Shown here: positions 8,541-19,629 of the stretch, in pieces
Layout: every line of letters begins with the position of its first letter
Numbering within the stretch: position 1 is the stretch's first letter
Origin: Helianthus annuus
Taxonomy: Eukaryota; Streptophyta; Magnoliopsida; Asterales; Asteraceae
DNA: 64,000 bases
Assembly: GCF_002127325.2 (NCBI RefSeq)
Contig: NC_035437.2
Coordinates: 112,732,821-112,796,820 of the forward strand
Direction of reading: 5' to 3'
Translations under genes and position numbers: made by a program
The notes under the pieces: generated by a model
Databases searched by the model: none
The model's input: only the letters and a program-made list of their open reading frames with translations
What the model was told of the DNA's origin: nothing

Positions 8541-11333
8541 ATCGAGCTCGCTCCCGGAGCAGCACCCATAGCTCGTGCGCCGTACCGTCTAGCCCCTGCA
8601 GAACTGAAAGAACTCGCTACGCAACTACAGGAACTATTGGATAAAGGATTTATCCGTCCTAGTTCATCACCCTGGGGAGCCCCAGTACTCTTTGTCAAGA
8701 AGAAGGATGGCACATTCCGAATGTGCATCGACTATCGTGAGTTGAACAAGGTTACCATCAAGAATCGTTACCCTCTCCCGCGCATCGACGAGCTATTCGA
8801 TCAGTTGCAAGGATCGAGCTACTATTCAAAGATTGACCTGCGATCAGGCTATCATCAGCTGAGAGTTCGTAATGAAGATATTTCCAAGACTGCATTCAGG
8901 ACTCGTTATGGTCATTACGAGTTCCTCGTCATGCCTTTTGGAATGACCAATGCGCCGGCAGTGTTCATGGATCTTATGAACCGCGTATGTAAGCCTTACC
9001 TCGACAAATTCGTGATTGTGTTTATCGACGACATCTTGATTTATTCGAAAAGTCATGAAGAGCATGAACAGCACCTACATCTTATTCTGGAACTCCTTCG
9101 CAACGAGCAGTTGTACGCCAAATTCTCTAAATGTGACTTCTGGCTTCGGGAAGTCCATTTCCTCGGTCATGTAGTTAATAAGGACGGAATTCATGTCGAC
9201 CCAGCTAAGATCGAATCGATAAAGAACTGGCCTACGCCTAAGACTCCCACTGAAGTTCGCCAATTCTTGGGTTTAGCAGGCTACTACCGCAGATTCATTC
9301 AGGGATTCTCAAAGATTGCACAACCCCTCACGACTCTTACTCAGAAAGGCGTCGCCTACAAGTGGAATGCAGCACAGGAATCTGCTTTTCAGAGGCTTAA
9401 GGATAACCTCTGTAGCGCTCCTATTCTCTCGCTACCTGAAGGTACTGACGACTTTGTGGTTTACTGCGATGCGTCTATTCATGGACTCGGTTGCGTGTTA
9501 ATGCAACGCGAGAAAGTTATTGCCTACGCCTCTCGACAACTCAAGACGCATGAAAAGAACTACACGACGCATGACTTGGAACTGGGAGCAGTGATCTTTG
9601 CTCTTAAGATATGGAGACATTACCTGTACGGTACCAAGTGCACTATTTACACCGATCACAGGAGTCTCGAGCATATCTTTAGGCAAAAGGAATTGAACAT
9701 GCGACAGCGTCGATGGGTCGAACTCTTGAATGACTACGAATGCGCCATCAAATACCATCCGGGCAAAGCCAATGTCGTGGCAGACGCCCTCAGCCGAAAG
9801 GACACCGTACCAAAGCGCGTGCGAGCGCTGCAACTTACCATCCAGTCTAACCTCCCTACCCAGATTCGAAATGCTCAAGTTGAAGCATTGAAGCCGGAAA
9901 ACATCAGGGCTGAGTCTCTGCGAGGGTCGAGACAGCAACTAGAACAGAAAGAAGATGGTGCTTACTATGTAACAGGGCGCATTTGGGTTCCATTCTATGG
10001 AGATTTACGTGAACTCGTGATGGACGAAGCCCACAAGTCCCGCTACTCGGTACATCCTGGTTCGGACAAGATGTACCACGACTTGAAGACTACATACTGG
10101 TGGCCCGGCATGAAGGCCCACATAGCAACATACGTCAGCAAATGCTTGACTTGCGCGAGAGTCAAGACAGAATACCAGAAGCCGGCAGGCCTACTCCAAC
10201 AACCAGAAATCCCGAAATGGAAATGGGAGCAAATTTCCATGGATTTTGTTACAGGGTTACCTAGATCTCAACGCGGAAACGATACTATTTGGGTAATCGT
10301 AGATCGATTGACCAAGTCCGCGCACTTTCTGGCTATTAAGGAAACGGACAAGTTTTCTACCCTGGCGGAGATTTACTTAAAGGAAGTAGTTTCGAGGCAC
10401 GGAGTGCCAACCTCAATTATTTCCGACCGAGACGCTCGATTTACTTCGGAACTGTGGCAAGCTATGCACAAATGCTTTGGCTCACGTTTGGATATGAGCA
10501 CTGCTTATCACCCGCAAACGGATGGACAGTCCGAACGCACCATCCAAACCCTAGAAGACATGCTTAGAGCGTGTGTGGTCGACTTTGGCAAGAATTGGGA
10601 GAAGCATCTACCGCTAGTGGAGTTCTCTTACAACAACAGTTACCACACTAGTATTCAGGCAGCACCTTTTGAGGCATTGTACGGTCGTAAATGCCGGTCA
10701 CCTCTCTGCTGGGCAGAAATCGGTGATAGCCAAATCACAGGCCCAGAGATGGTGGTAGAAACAACGGAAAAGATTGCCCAGATCAGACAACGCATGGCGG
10801 CAGCTCGTGACCGTCAGAAGAGCTACGCTGATAAGCGTAGGAAACCATTGGAATTCCAGGTCGGTGACCGGGTTCTACTTAAAGTCTCACCCTGGAAGGG
10901 TGTGGTTCGCTTTGGTAAACGGGGCAAGCTTAATCCGCGATATATCGGACCATTCGAAATTACCGAGAAGATCGGTAAGGTTGCGTATAGATTAAACCTG
11001 CCTGAGGAACTGAGTGCGGTACACAACGTTTTTCACGTATCCAACCTGAAGAAGTGTTTGTCGGATGAAACACTTGTGATTCCTTTTAAGGAACTAACGA
11101 TTGACGAACAGCTACACTTTACTGAGGAACCGATTGAGATCACTGATCGAGAGATCAAAATCCTCAAACGTAGCCAGATACCTCTTGTACGAGTCCGTTG
11201 GAACTCGCGACGTGGCCCAGAGTATACCTGGGAGCGGGAAGACCAGATGAAGCACAAGTATCCCCAGCTGTTCCCTAACGAAAATCCCAGCACTGAAGCT
11301 ACGAACGAATTTCGGGACGAAATTTCAAACTAA
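8541..11333 (+). CDS. E1 RT - RNase H - integrase - chromodomain portion of the polyprotein
   Basis: This is the same frame as gag, separated only by the stop at 8538-8540; the first downstream ATG-initiated frame would begin near 8703. It makes DNA from element RNA and inserts it. Reverse transcriptase covers about 8600-9300, with [19 protein letters not shown] near 8733 and the catalytic FIDDILIYS near 9020. RNase H follows ([11 protein letters not shown] near 9463). Integrase has its HHCC zinc region at about 10040-10165 (CLTCAR), and the D,D,E core includes SMDFVTGLP (about 10237), [10 protein letters not shown] (about 10410) and [14 protein letters not shown] (about 10527). The C-terminal tail (about 11125-11280, [17 protein letters not shown] then EYTWE) resembles a chromodomain. 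It ends at TAA 11331-11333. No other break was seen. Confidence 0.92.
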   Translation: MELAPGAAPIARAPYRLAPAELKELATQLQELLDKGFIRPSSSPWGAPVLFVKKKDGTFRMCIDYRELNKVTIKNRYPLPRIDELFDQLQGSSYYSKIDLRSGYHQLRVRNEDISKTAFRTRYGHYEFLVMPFGMTNAPAVFMDLMNRVCKPYLDKFVIVFIDDILIYSKSHEEHEQHLHLILELLRNEQLYAKFSKCDFWLREVHFLGHVVNKDGIHVDPAKIESIKNWPTPKTPTEVRQFLGLAGYYRRFIQGFSKIAQPLTTLTQKGVAYKWNAAQESAFQRLKDNLCSAPILSLPEGTDDFVVYCDASIHGLGCVLMQREKVIAYASRQLKTHEKNYTTHDLELGAVIFALKIWRHYLYGTKCTIYTDHRSLEHIFRQKELNMRQRRWVELLNDYECAIKYHPGKANVVADALSRKDTVPKRVRALQLTIQSNLPTQIRNAQVEALKPENIRAESLRGSRQQLEQKEDGAYYVTGRIWVPFYGDLRELVMDEAHKSRYSVHPGSDKMYHDLKTTYWWPGMKAHIATYVSKCLTCARVKTEYQKPAGLLQQPEIPKWKWEQISMDFVTGLPRSQRGNDTIWVIVDRLTKSAHFLAIKETDKFSTLAEIYLKEVVSRHGVPTSIISDRDARFTSELWQAMHKCFGSRLDMSTAYHPQTDGQSERTIQTLEDMLRACVVDFGKNWEKHLPLVEFSYNNSYHTSIQAAPFEALYGRKCRSPLCWAEIGDSQITGPEMVVETTEKIAQIRQRMAAARDRQKSYADKRRKPLEFQVGDRVLLKVSPWKGVVRFGKRGKLNPRYIGPFEITEKIGKVAYRLNLPEELSAVHNVFHVSNLKKCLSDETLVIPFKELTIDEQLHFTEEPIEITDREIKILKRSQIPLVRVRWNSRRGPEYTWEREDQMKHKYPQLFPNENPSTEATNEFRDEISN

Positions 11334-11435
11334 CGGGGGGATGATGTGACACCCCGTTGAAACGCTTTCACTTACACTAGCTTGACAGTGGCTGCCTTAA
11401 CTTTCGGGACGAAAGTTCCTAAAACTTGGGGATAA
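11308..11435 (+). other. E1 3' end: two pre-PPT stem-loops, two polypurine tracts and a vestigial LTR head
   Basis: A stem-loop AATTTCG-GGA-CGAAATT (11308-11324) is followed by ACGGGGGGATGA and then TGTGACACCCCG (from 11345), which reads like an LTR start. After 91 bp a second stem-loop, AACTTTCG-GGA-CGAAAGTT (11399-11417), and a second tract, CTTGGGGATAA, lead into the real 3' LTR at 11436. The vestigial LTR head has no partner at the 5' end. Confidence 0.7.
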
Positions 11436-13824
11436 TGTGACACTTCGGAATTTCCCGGACAATCTTTCGATGTAACATGCGTGTACGTATACTATTAAAT
11501 GAAAAAGTTGTGTATTGTTTTGATGTTCTATGTGATCTTTGTGCTAGTGTGTTATACGTATGTATATATATATATAGATATAAGAGAGTGGGTGTGTATG
11601 TGAGATGAACCGGAACCCGAAACCACAACCAAACCCGAGACCCGACTCGAGACCACCCGGTCTCGAGTGAACCGTGAACAACAAAAGGAGCCGATTGTTT
11701 GGATTGGGCCGTTTGGGCCTTGTAACCGAGAACCCAACCCGGAAACCCCCCTAGCCCAACTCGGTACATTATATAAACGCAACCCCACCTTCCTTAACCA
11801 TTTTACACACTCTCTTCTCACACTCTCATCTCTCACACAAAAACCCTAAAGTTTTAGCAACCAAGACCACTCTTCTCATCCCTCTCGGATCGACCCACAA
11901 CAAGACCGCAATCGGATCTTCCCTTTTCTTCTCTCGGATCTTTGAGCTTCACACAACCGGTTAGCATAAACATCCCTATAGTTGCTTCGATTGTTTGTGT
12001 TGTTACTAAATGATGCTTGATTATTGTTAATAATGTGATGGTAGCTAAATGATGGTTAAAAATGCTTGGTCTATGTTGAAAATGCATGATATCCGATTTG
12101 TTTTGGTTTTTGTTAGAAGTTCATGATAGTCGGTTATAATGACATATTTTGGATGATTCGGATAGCTTATAAAATGTTGTGATATTCGGTTGTTATAATG
12201 AGGGTTTAGATAGATTACTATTGCATGTTCGGATTATTGTTGTTGTTCGTTTAGGATGAGGGTCCGATTGGAGGTTCTATGCAAGGTTTTGTGTTGTTTA
12301 TGGTTGAATGTTGTTTGATTATGGTATGAACATCATGAAGAACAGTTTGAATGTGTTAAATATTTTGAAAATGCTGATTTTGATCCAAATTTGTGCACAA
12401 AACGACCAACAGACATGTTTAGTGGCATAGTACAACATTTACATGAAAATGCAATTTCATTGGATAGTACACTGCAGGTTCTAGAAGTTTGCCATGCACG
12501 TTATCACGGATTACGAGTCGCAACCTTTGGTTGCTACTCGAAACCACGCATGACCAGTCGAAACCTCCCAGTTGCGAGTCGCAATCAGCACCATCAAACC
12601 TGGTTGCGAGTCGCAACCACACCTGCTAAGTCGCAATCTCCGGTTACGAGTCGTAACCAAAACGTGACGGACCGAGACCGCAGTTACGAGTCGCAACCTC
12701 GGTTGCGAGTCGCAACCACCTTAGTTTCGACTGGGCTGTTTTGTGTATTGGGCTTTGACTGTTTTGCTGTTTTGGGCCTTAACGGTTGGGCCATCTATTG
12801 TTTGGGCTGTTTACTGATCTGCTACTGTTTGTATGTCTACATGTTACTGTATGTATACGTGTTCACTTGTACCCGACTTGACCCATGCTTGGTAACCATG
12901 CTAGGACGTGGTAACCAACGAGCTTAACCAAGTAACGTATCTTACCGAGCAACCCAAGGTGAGTTCACAACTTAAAAGCATGCGTCCCGGTGGTTTGGGA
13001 CACGAGACTAAAACAACCCTATCCCCTTGTAAGGGGGATACCGTCTACATTCCTTCCCTAGTTATTGGGAACAAACTTACTTTATCTTCCCTTGTATTGG
13101 GAAACCTTTTTAGTCAATTACTGTTTATACGAAATGCAAATCAACGGCACTAAACGCAACTCTATCACTCAAGTCCCTACTACATAATACCGATTAGTCG
13201 CCGGTGCCAGGCGAACGAGTTATTAGTTGATAGCGCTATTTAGGTTTTACCAGCCTCACACCGTGCCATGGTATGGGATCGGTCGTGAACTAATGTACTC
13301 AGGCATCCGTCAATGATGATAGAACATTGACATCGGGGCATCCTGCGGAAACGCAAACGGTTACCTAGTGTTCGGTATTGGAAAAACAGTTTAGTCGCTA
13401 ACTTTTGGGGTAGCTCCCCATGGCATGTATAAACGGATAAATTAACTGGTGAAACGAGTTTTTGGTAATTAAAACTGGACAACTAGTGAACTCACTCAGC
13501 ATTATTGTTGACCCCTTACTGCATGCACTGCAGGTGGCCAGTGACTGGAGCAGCTGCTTGGGATGTGTAGTGGTCGTCTGCCCGTGTGTTGGGCATTTAC
13601 TATGTTTACCTTACGAACAATGCTTAAAACTGTTAATTATGCTTCCGCTACATTTACTCTGAACTTAAAACTTTGAACACTGAACTTAATATTTGCTAAT
13701 CTTATGGTTAGTAAGTATTACTCTTGTTATTAATTTAAGTTGTCAGTATAATTGGTGGCTGGATCCTGGTCAGTCACGCCCTCGAAGCGGGTGTTATCCG
13801 CGGGTGGATTTTGGGGGTGTGACA
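11436..13824 (+). repeat. E1 3' LTR
   Basis: It is 2389 bp, TGTGACACTTCGG to GTGTGACA, followed by the target duplication GAACT (13825-13829). It repeats the TATA box (11770-11776), the palindrome cluster (12510-12718) and the hairpin row (12984-13103) of the 5' LTR. It differs from the 5' LTR by about five bases. Confidence 0.95.
11770..11776 (+). promoter_or_regulatory. E1 3' LTR TATA box
   Basis: This is the counterpart of 4368-4374 (TATATAA). In the 3' LTR it could drive read-out transcription into the LARD internal region at 13825 onward. Confidence 0.5.
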
Positions 13825-14387
13825 GAACTCTTTGTGAATCCGTTACCTTGACCCGTTTAAAGGTCTTTAGTGAAATCTTTCTCTTTTAGCAACTATTTCT
13901 TTTGTTTTCCAATTCATTTATTCGGTTCAGTTATACTGAATCCACCGCTTACAAGCAACCAACTTACTTAAATTTCCTTAACCGATCTCACTAACTAGAC
14001 TTATTAGTCCAGTTGCTTTTTACCGCTCGCCTGGTGATAATGTGATTCCACTTCACATTGCATTTCTTAACCGTGATCGTGTCACGTCATGTTTAATTTA
14101 TATCAACCTTTCATTTTCGAAAATACCACTTTTTCGAATATATCGTCTTGCACCTATCGATGTTAAGACCCATACTCTTTGATATATTTTTTTTATTTCC
14201 AAAATCGTCTTGTAGTATTCATATTTGTTAAAACGTTGTTTCTCACTAAAACTTGAAGTTTAATTTAACGTCTTCTCTTTAACTTTCGTCAATTACTCAT
14301 ATCAAGAAATTGACAATTAAGAATTTATTCTTTTTCATTCTTATTTTACGCGGGGATTCTCAACCAGTTCCCTCGCTATGTCTAGAT

Positions 14388-14560
14388 AACCCATAGGTTC
14401 ATTCACTTAGCCTCGTAGGCTATTTCTTTAGGCTCTCACCTCTTTAAGGCGAGTCCTTTATGATCCTTTTTCCTTTTTATTCATGACCCGTAGGTCATTT
14501 TGGTCCCGTAGACCTTTACACTGTTTATAACCTGAAGGTTATGATGATCCCGTAGATCAT
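14388..14560 (-). repeat. Cluster of small hairpins with related loops in LARD internal region
   Basis: Stems and loops in plus-strand letters: AACC-CATA-GGTT (14388-14399), TAGCCT-CGT-AGGCTA (14408-14422), ATGACC-CGTA-GGTCAT (14483-14498), GGTC-CCGTA-GACC (14502-14514), ATAACCT-GA-AGGTTAT (14527-14542), ATGATC-CCGTA-GATCAT (14544-14560). On the element's sense strand the CGTA loop reads TACG, closed by C and G in ATGACC-TACG-GGTCAT. The second internal copy repeats the set at 20464-20636, and the ATAACCT stem keeps its pairing there with a changed loop. Confidence 0.75.
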
Positions 14561-15212
14561 TCTTTTTACTCGTATCTTTATTAAAATATATATTTGGTGT
14601 CAAAGCACTTTTTTTTTTGTTTGAAAATCATTTGTTTTCATGCTTGAAATCCGTTAACTTTGACTGTAGTTCGTGTCTACAATCGTTTTCTTTCGGATAA
14701 TTCTTCCGACTCTATGACTTCTCACGTCAATTAAGCATCGGTTTGTCTCAAGCTTACTGTTATCCGGCTTGCGCTTACTTATGCCATCAAGCATTATACT
14801 TTATTCAACCCGTTCAACCTCAAAATAGTTGAATATAATTATCAAAATTTCTGTTTGCAAAATTTTATGGTCTTTCAGTCATAACTCATAATCCGAGTCT
14901 TTTGACTTTAAATTCGTGTTCCCGTTTCTCGGTTTACGCATGTGTTTAAATCCTTACCCATCAACCGGGTACTTTACCGAAGTCATTATTAGTGCAAGCA
15001 TTCCGGTATACATTAAGATTTCGTTTTAATTTGTTTGGTTGTCTTAGCGAAATCCATCGCTTTTATTCAACCAAACCTTTATTCTTTATTCGACCATCCT
15101 TGACAGTCTTATAAACTATGAATGATGATTATCATCATCATCATCATTTCTTTACTACGACCAAAGTCAACGACTTTGATCGTTTTTCCATGTGGGCAAT
15201 ACCTTTGTTTCT

Positions 15213-15229
15213 ATGACCCCGCGGGTCAT
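15213..15229 (-). repeat. Further hairpin in LARD internal region
   Basis: ATGACCC and GGGTCAT form a 7-bp stem around CGC. About 125 bp further, ATGGTT...AACCAT (near 15344-15364) gives another. Both lie on the low-complexity stretch that is otherwise without content. Confidence 0.6.
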
Positions 15230-16435
15230 TTATACTTTGGTTTTACAATGCCCTTTTTGTCTACCATGGTTGTTTCGTCCGAAATGACTTATGTCACGAA
15301 TTTCCTTGGGTCATTTATTTCTATGTGCGCCATACGTCGTTTTTATGGTTCCCGCGAAAACCATTTATACGAGTATGCCCATAAGATTTCTTGACCCTAA
15401 GGATCCTTTAAATTTTCATTCATCTTGACCTTACTACATCGGACATAACTGCGCTCATTATAAGAAGCTCATGCTATCATGTGTTCACTACTTACTTGGC
15501 CAGAGTAAGCGATCAACACATGGTACGCGTGACCTTATTATAATTACCACATCACGTCCCATGTAAGTAACTCCTCAAATTATTTCCATATTTATGATTT
15601 CATTTGGTAAAACTTTATTTAATTGTTAGTTAACAATTATTAGTTTTAGTCGTTTATCCTTGAACATGTAAAATGTCCCTTTTTATAAACATTTATTTAC
15701 ATTTGTTGATGTGATCATTACTTTTCTCAATAGGATTTATATTGAGAATACTTACTTGGATGATCACTCTCGTCCAAGTTTCTATATAAACTGAATTTTG
15801 TTATTGTCTTGTTATTCACAATTTGTGAATAATACATATTCTCTACTGAATTTCTCTTGGAAACGTCATCCTGGATAGGTAACCTATCCAGGTTTTCCAA
15901 GTTTCATATTCTATATGCAACTGTCATTCACTATGTATTTGTTGCATATTACTTTTTGTACTATAAGTTTAAAATGTGCACCTGGTAATGCTTGCCCCGA
16001 CGGGCATTCCTTGCCATTACTTATTTGCGATCGTTACGCGATTTAGGTCCTTGATGAGTATGCTCTTCTTGTCACATCTCGGACCGTTCCATCATCATAT
16101 CCGCAATTTGTTCAACTCTCGTCATCTTCAGACGCGAGTGTCCTTCAATTAAAACATTCACAAGAGTTAGTAATTTCAACTTCAATAATCGCCCGTATTA
16201 TAATATAAGGCTTTTTTTTTTTTTTTTTTTTTTTACTATACGCGTCAACGCGCGTATTTTCGTCAACCATATTAATCATTTTAATTGGGGTAACGTGTAT
16301 CACACGATAGCCCTATGTGTTGTTTACAACACTTTAGCATGCTAAGCTATTAACATACACGTACTTACCGGATTTGCGATCAAGCCTCGAACCGAACACA
16401 CCTTAATCTTTAACCATGAGCTCTGATTACCAACT

Positions 16436-19400
16436 TGTAACACCCTAGTTACTAAATTACAATTTTACATGAAAATACCACAATTAGATGTGTAGTTAAG
16501 ACCACACATACTGTACAAAATGCGGGTTTATTAAAAACTTTTACAATTTAAGTGATATACATAATGTGATTTAAATCACCGTTTAGAATAACGACAAAAC
16601 AACGTTGCGGAAGCTTTATTTAGTGTGTGTTCGGTTCTTGCTCGATGCTCGATCTTCATCCGGGACCCTCAACATTCACCTGTGATCAAAACCAACTTAA
16701 AGGTCAGTTTTGATAATTAATTAAACTAATACAATGGGGAAATTAGGAAAATCCCACATGGATATCTTAAACCCAAAATAAAAACTCATTTCTGACCTCC
16801 ACCGTAACTTACGGTGGCACCGTAAGTTACGGTGGTCTCTGTGTTTCAATTATTCAACCGTACAACAGTAGGCATTTACCGTAACCAAATCATGTCCACC
16901 GTAACTTACGGTGGCACCGTAAGTTACGGTGGCCCCTGCATCATTCCTTTCCTTTTTGCCGTTTTTGACACGAAAACTTTCGTATCTTTCAAACCGCTCG
17001 TCTGTTTGACCTACCGTTTCTTCCTACGTGATTGTAAATTGAACCTCCATCAAATGGAGTCAAGACCCAACATCTGGATTAACAAAATTTTAAGACTTTT
17101 AAGTCTTCGGCTTATTAACCCTTTTTACCAAATTTGACCCGTTCGTGATTTTATCAAACAAACCTGTTGTTTGATTCTAATTTCTCATTTTTAACCAAAT
17201 CTTGTTTTCAAAACATTCTGTCTAAATAATTTAAATCCTTCGGTTTACCTATTAAGGTAACCGAATGCCTTTTTTTTTTTTTTTATTTTGCCTAACTTTC
17301 ATAGAACTTCAAGTTCTACATGATAAGTTAATCTATTATACATACCTGGCTCGGATCAACTTACTAACCCGGTTTAATACCTTGCTTTATAATTGCTAAT
17401 TAAGAGCGATGCGAGTATCCATTGGATATCTACTCCTGTAAACATATAACTCGACACCAGAATCATTAGTCGATATCGTCAAAAGGTGATGTCTACACCT
17501 TTTGACCCGTTTGGCCGAATTGACCGTTTATCTTTGCGAGATAATATTTATTATCATCTCATCTACATGACTCGCTCCTTTTAACACCGTATGCTCATTT
17601 TATTTATAAACCGTTTATTACCATTTTCGGCTCTTTATGTCTTTCGCGGGAAAGCGTCTTTTAAAACTAACGATTATTGTCAACGTGTGACTAAATTACC
17701 ATTTGTCTTATTCGTAGTCAATATGACAAAAGAACATTTTAAAATATATGACTAGTGTAAGTTATACTTACCTTGCATCCTTGCGAGCTTCATACTTGAA
17801 CTTGTATCCATTTGACCCGTTCATTTCCAAGCTCCTACCTAGCTTGTCAGAGTCAAACTACCATATCATATCCACAAGATGATTAGATTAGTCAACCATT
17901 AACATGACCATCACACCTTATGGATTCACACACTTATTCACCAAAGTATGCTATTTATTCAACAACTATATTATTTACTTATTTATTTTTTTGTCATAAT
18001 TCTTTCCATTCACTAACCGTTTGACCCGTTAGTCAAATTATTTATACAAACTAGTTAGTAAGTGATTTTGAACACTTTAAGCATGTCATATAAAGTGTTA
18101 CTTGTTCCTAACAATAAATGCTTCATGACTAAACAAGTATACGCAATCATATGTCTTTTTCTTGGTTAATAAGAACATTACTAAAGTGCAGCGATTTTGT
18201 ATTCAGCTGCTGTAATTGACCATTTTGACCCATTTAAAAGTTGAATTAGATCAACATGTTCAAAAACGGATCGTAAAACTCTGAAATAGCTTTCTAGGCA
18301 TATATGGTACGTTTTCTAACGATGTTCCTATGATTTTATATGATTTTTACAAAATCAGCTCTGAAGTAAAAAAAAATGCTTCCTGTCAGCTTGCTGTCAA
18401 AACAGTTCAGCCGACTTCGGACACTGTTTTGACCCGTTTAACATCAGAATTTAACAAACATGTCCAAACATAAAACGTAGTATGTTTTAATAGCTTTCTG
18501 AGCATATAAGGCTCAACCTCACAGGATGTTCCAGTGATTTTATATGATTTTTTAAAAACTGCAGCCCAACAATTTTTTTTTTCCAATCAGCTTGCTGTCA
18601 AAACAGTTCAGCCTACTTCGGACACTGTTTTGACCCGTTTAACATCAGAATTTAACAAACATGTTCAAACATTAAACGTAGTATGTTTTAATAGCTTTCT
18701 GAGCATATAAGGCTCAACCTCACAGGCCGTTCCAGTAATTTTATATGATTTTTTTAAAACTGCAGCCCAATAATTTTATTTCCAATCGGCTTTGTTATAT
18801 TTTCTTGTTCAAGCATTTTAACAAGCACCTTGTGTGCAACACGAAACATCAAATTTCTCCAGCCCATTTAAGTGTTCTAAACCCTTAAATTCTAGCAAAA
18901 TTAACAAGTACTAACATCAAACTTCAAATCTAACTTCAGTGAGTTCTATTAACACAATTTAACCATTATGATTCTAGTGTTCATCATGTTTCTACAAAAC
19001 CCATTTAGCACATAATCGGGTGATCATGAATTCACAATTAGGAACATCAATTCAACAAGTAAATGACTAGGGTTTACTCCTAGACATAAAATCATTCCTA
19101 ATTTCATCATATAACGAACATGCAACCATAAATTTCAGATTTCTAAGTTTACCTAGAAATCCAACTAGAGATTTTTCATTAAATTTTACATACCTTTTAA
19201 TCCTCTTGTGATGAGGATCAATAATCCATGCTTAAATTTCGATTTTGGACTGAATTGGACCTTCAATTTGCAAGATTAGTGAAGTTCTAGGGTTTTGAAG
19301 AGTGGGGAGTCGCCCCTGCCCTTTCCTGTACGACCAGACATCCTTAATGGGTGTTTGGTTTTGATTTTTATTAAAATTAGTAATATAATTTCAATTTCTT

Positions 19401-19629
19401 ACAACTTAGGCCCCTCATCTTTTGTTTGACATATAGTTTTGGTTGTTTTTAACCCTATCATAAGTTACTTCTAGAATATTAGCTAACTAGGTTAAAATTC
19501 CTAGTTAGTAAGTTCTTGTTTATTCAAGAATCCTAATATTCGCCGGGTTACTTTTACCACTAAAGGTAATTTACCCGTCTTTTAGTATAAACGTGGTTTG
19601 ATTACCAAACCCGTTTTCGGGGTGTTACA
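16436..19629 (-). repeat. LARD LTR copy 2 (3194 bp)
   Basis: TGTAACACCC at 16436 and GGGTGTTACA ending at 19629. A PBS-like site lies at 16412-16435 and a polypurine tract with stem-loop at 19630-19666. It is intact and free of insertions, so it is the reference copy for LTR 1 and LTR 3. Confidence 0.88.

Larger units (their letters stand above)
4034..13824 (+). mobile_element. E1: nearly complete Ty3/gypsy chromovirus inserted in the LARD
   Basis: Two 2389-bp LTRs (4034-6422, 11436-13824) flank a PBS, one gag-pol reading frame and a polypurine tract. The 5-bp target duplication GAACT (4029-4033 and 13825-13829) is perfect, and the flanks join to reconstruct the LARD internal region seen intact at 19890-19910. 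I count five substitutions between the LTRs, so insertion was recent. The domain order gag, protease, RT, RNase H, integrase, chromodomain-like tail places it among the chromoviruses. The initiator-Met PBS and long LTRs suggest the Tekay/Del lineage. One in-frame stop (8538-8540) breaks the polyprotein. Confidence 0.95.
13825..16435 (-). mobile_element. LARD internal region, right of E1 to PBS of LTR 2
   Basis: This is the continuation of 3758-4033 and is nearly identical to 19901-22501. No gag or pol is visible. The frame at 15122-15394 (a run of Ile codons from ATC repeats) is low-complexity, antisense to the element and not accepted as a gene. The region holds a cluster of small hairpins at 14388-14560 and again near 15213-15370. 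Confidence 0.8.

Noticed and set aside
11334..11435. Possible envelope-like gene after E1 pol
   Set aside because: Only 102 bp separate pol from the LTR, with no room for one. E2 and E4 also go straight from pol to PPT.
15122..15394. 90-codon frame starting with a run of isoleucine, repeated at 21196
   Set aside because: Low-complexity ATC repeat on the antisense strand of the element. Its conservation is explained by recent duplication.
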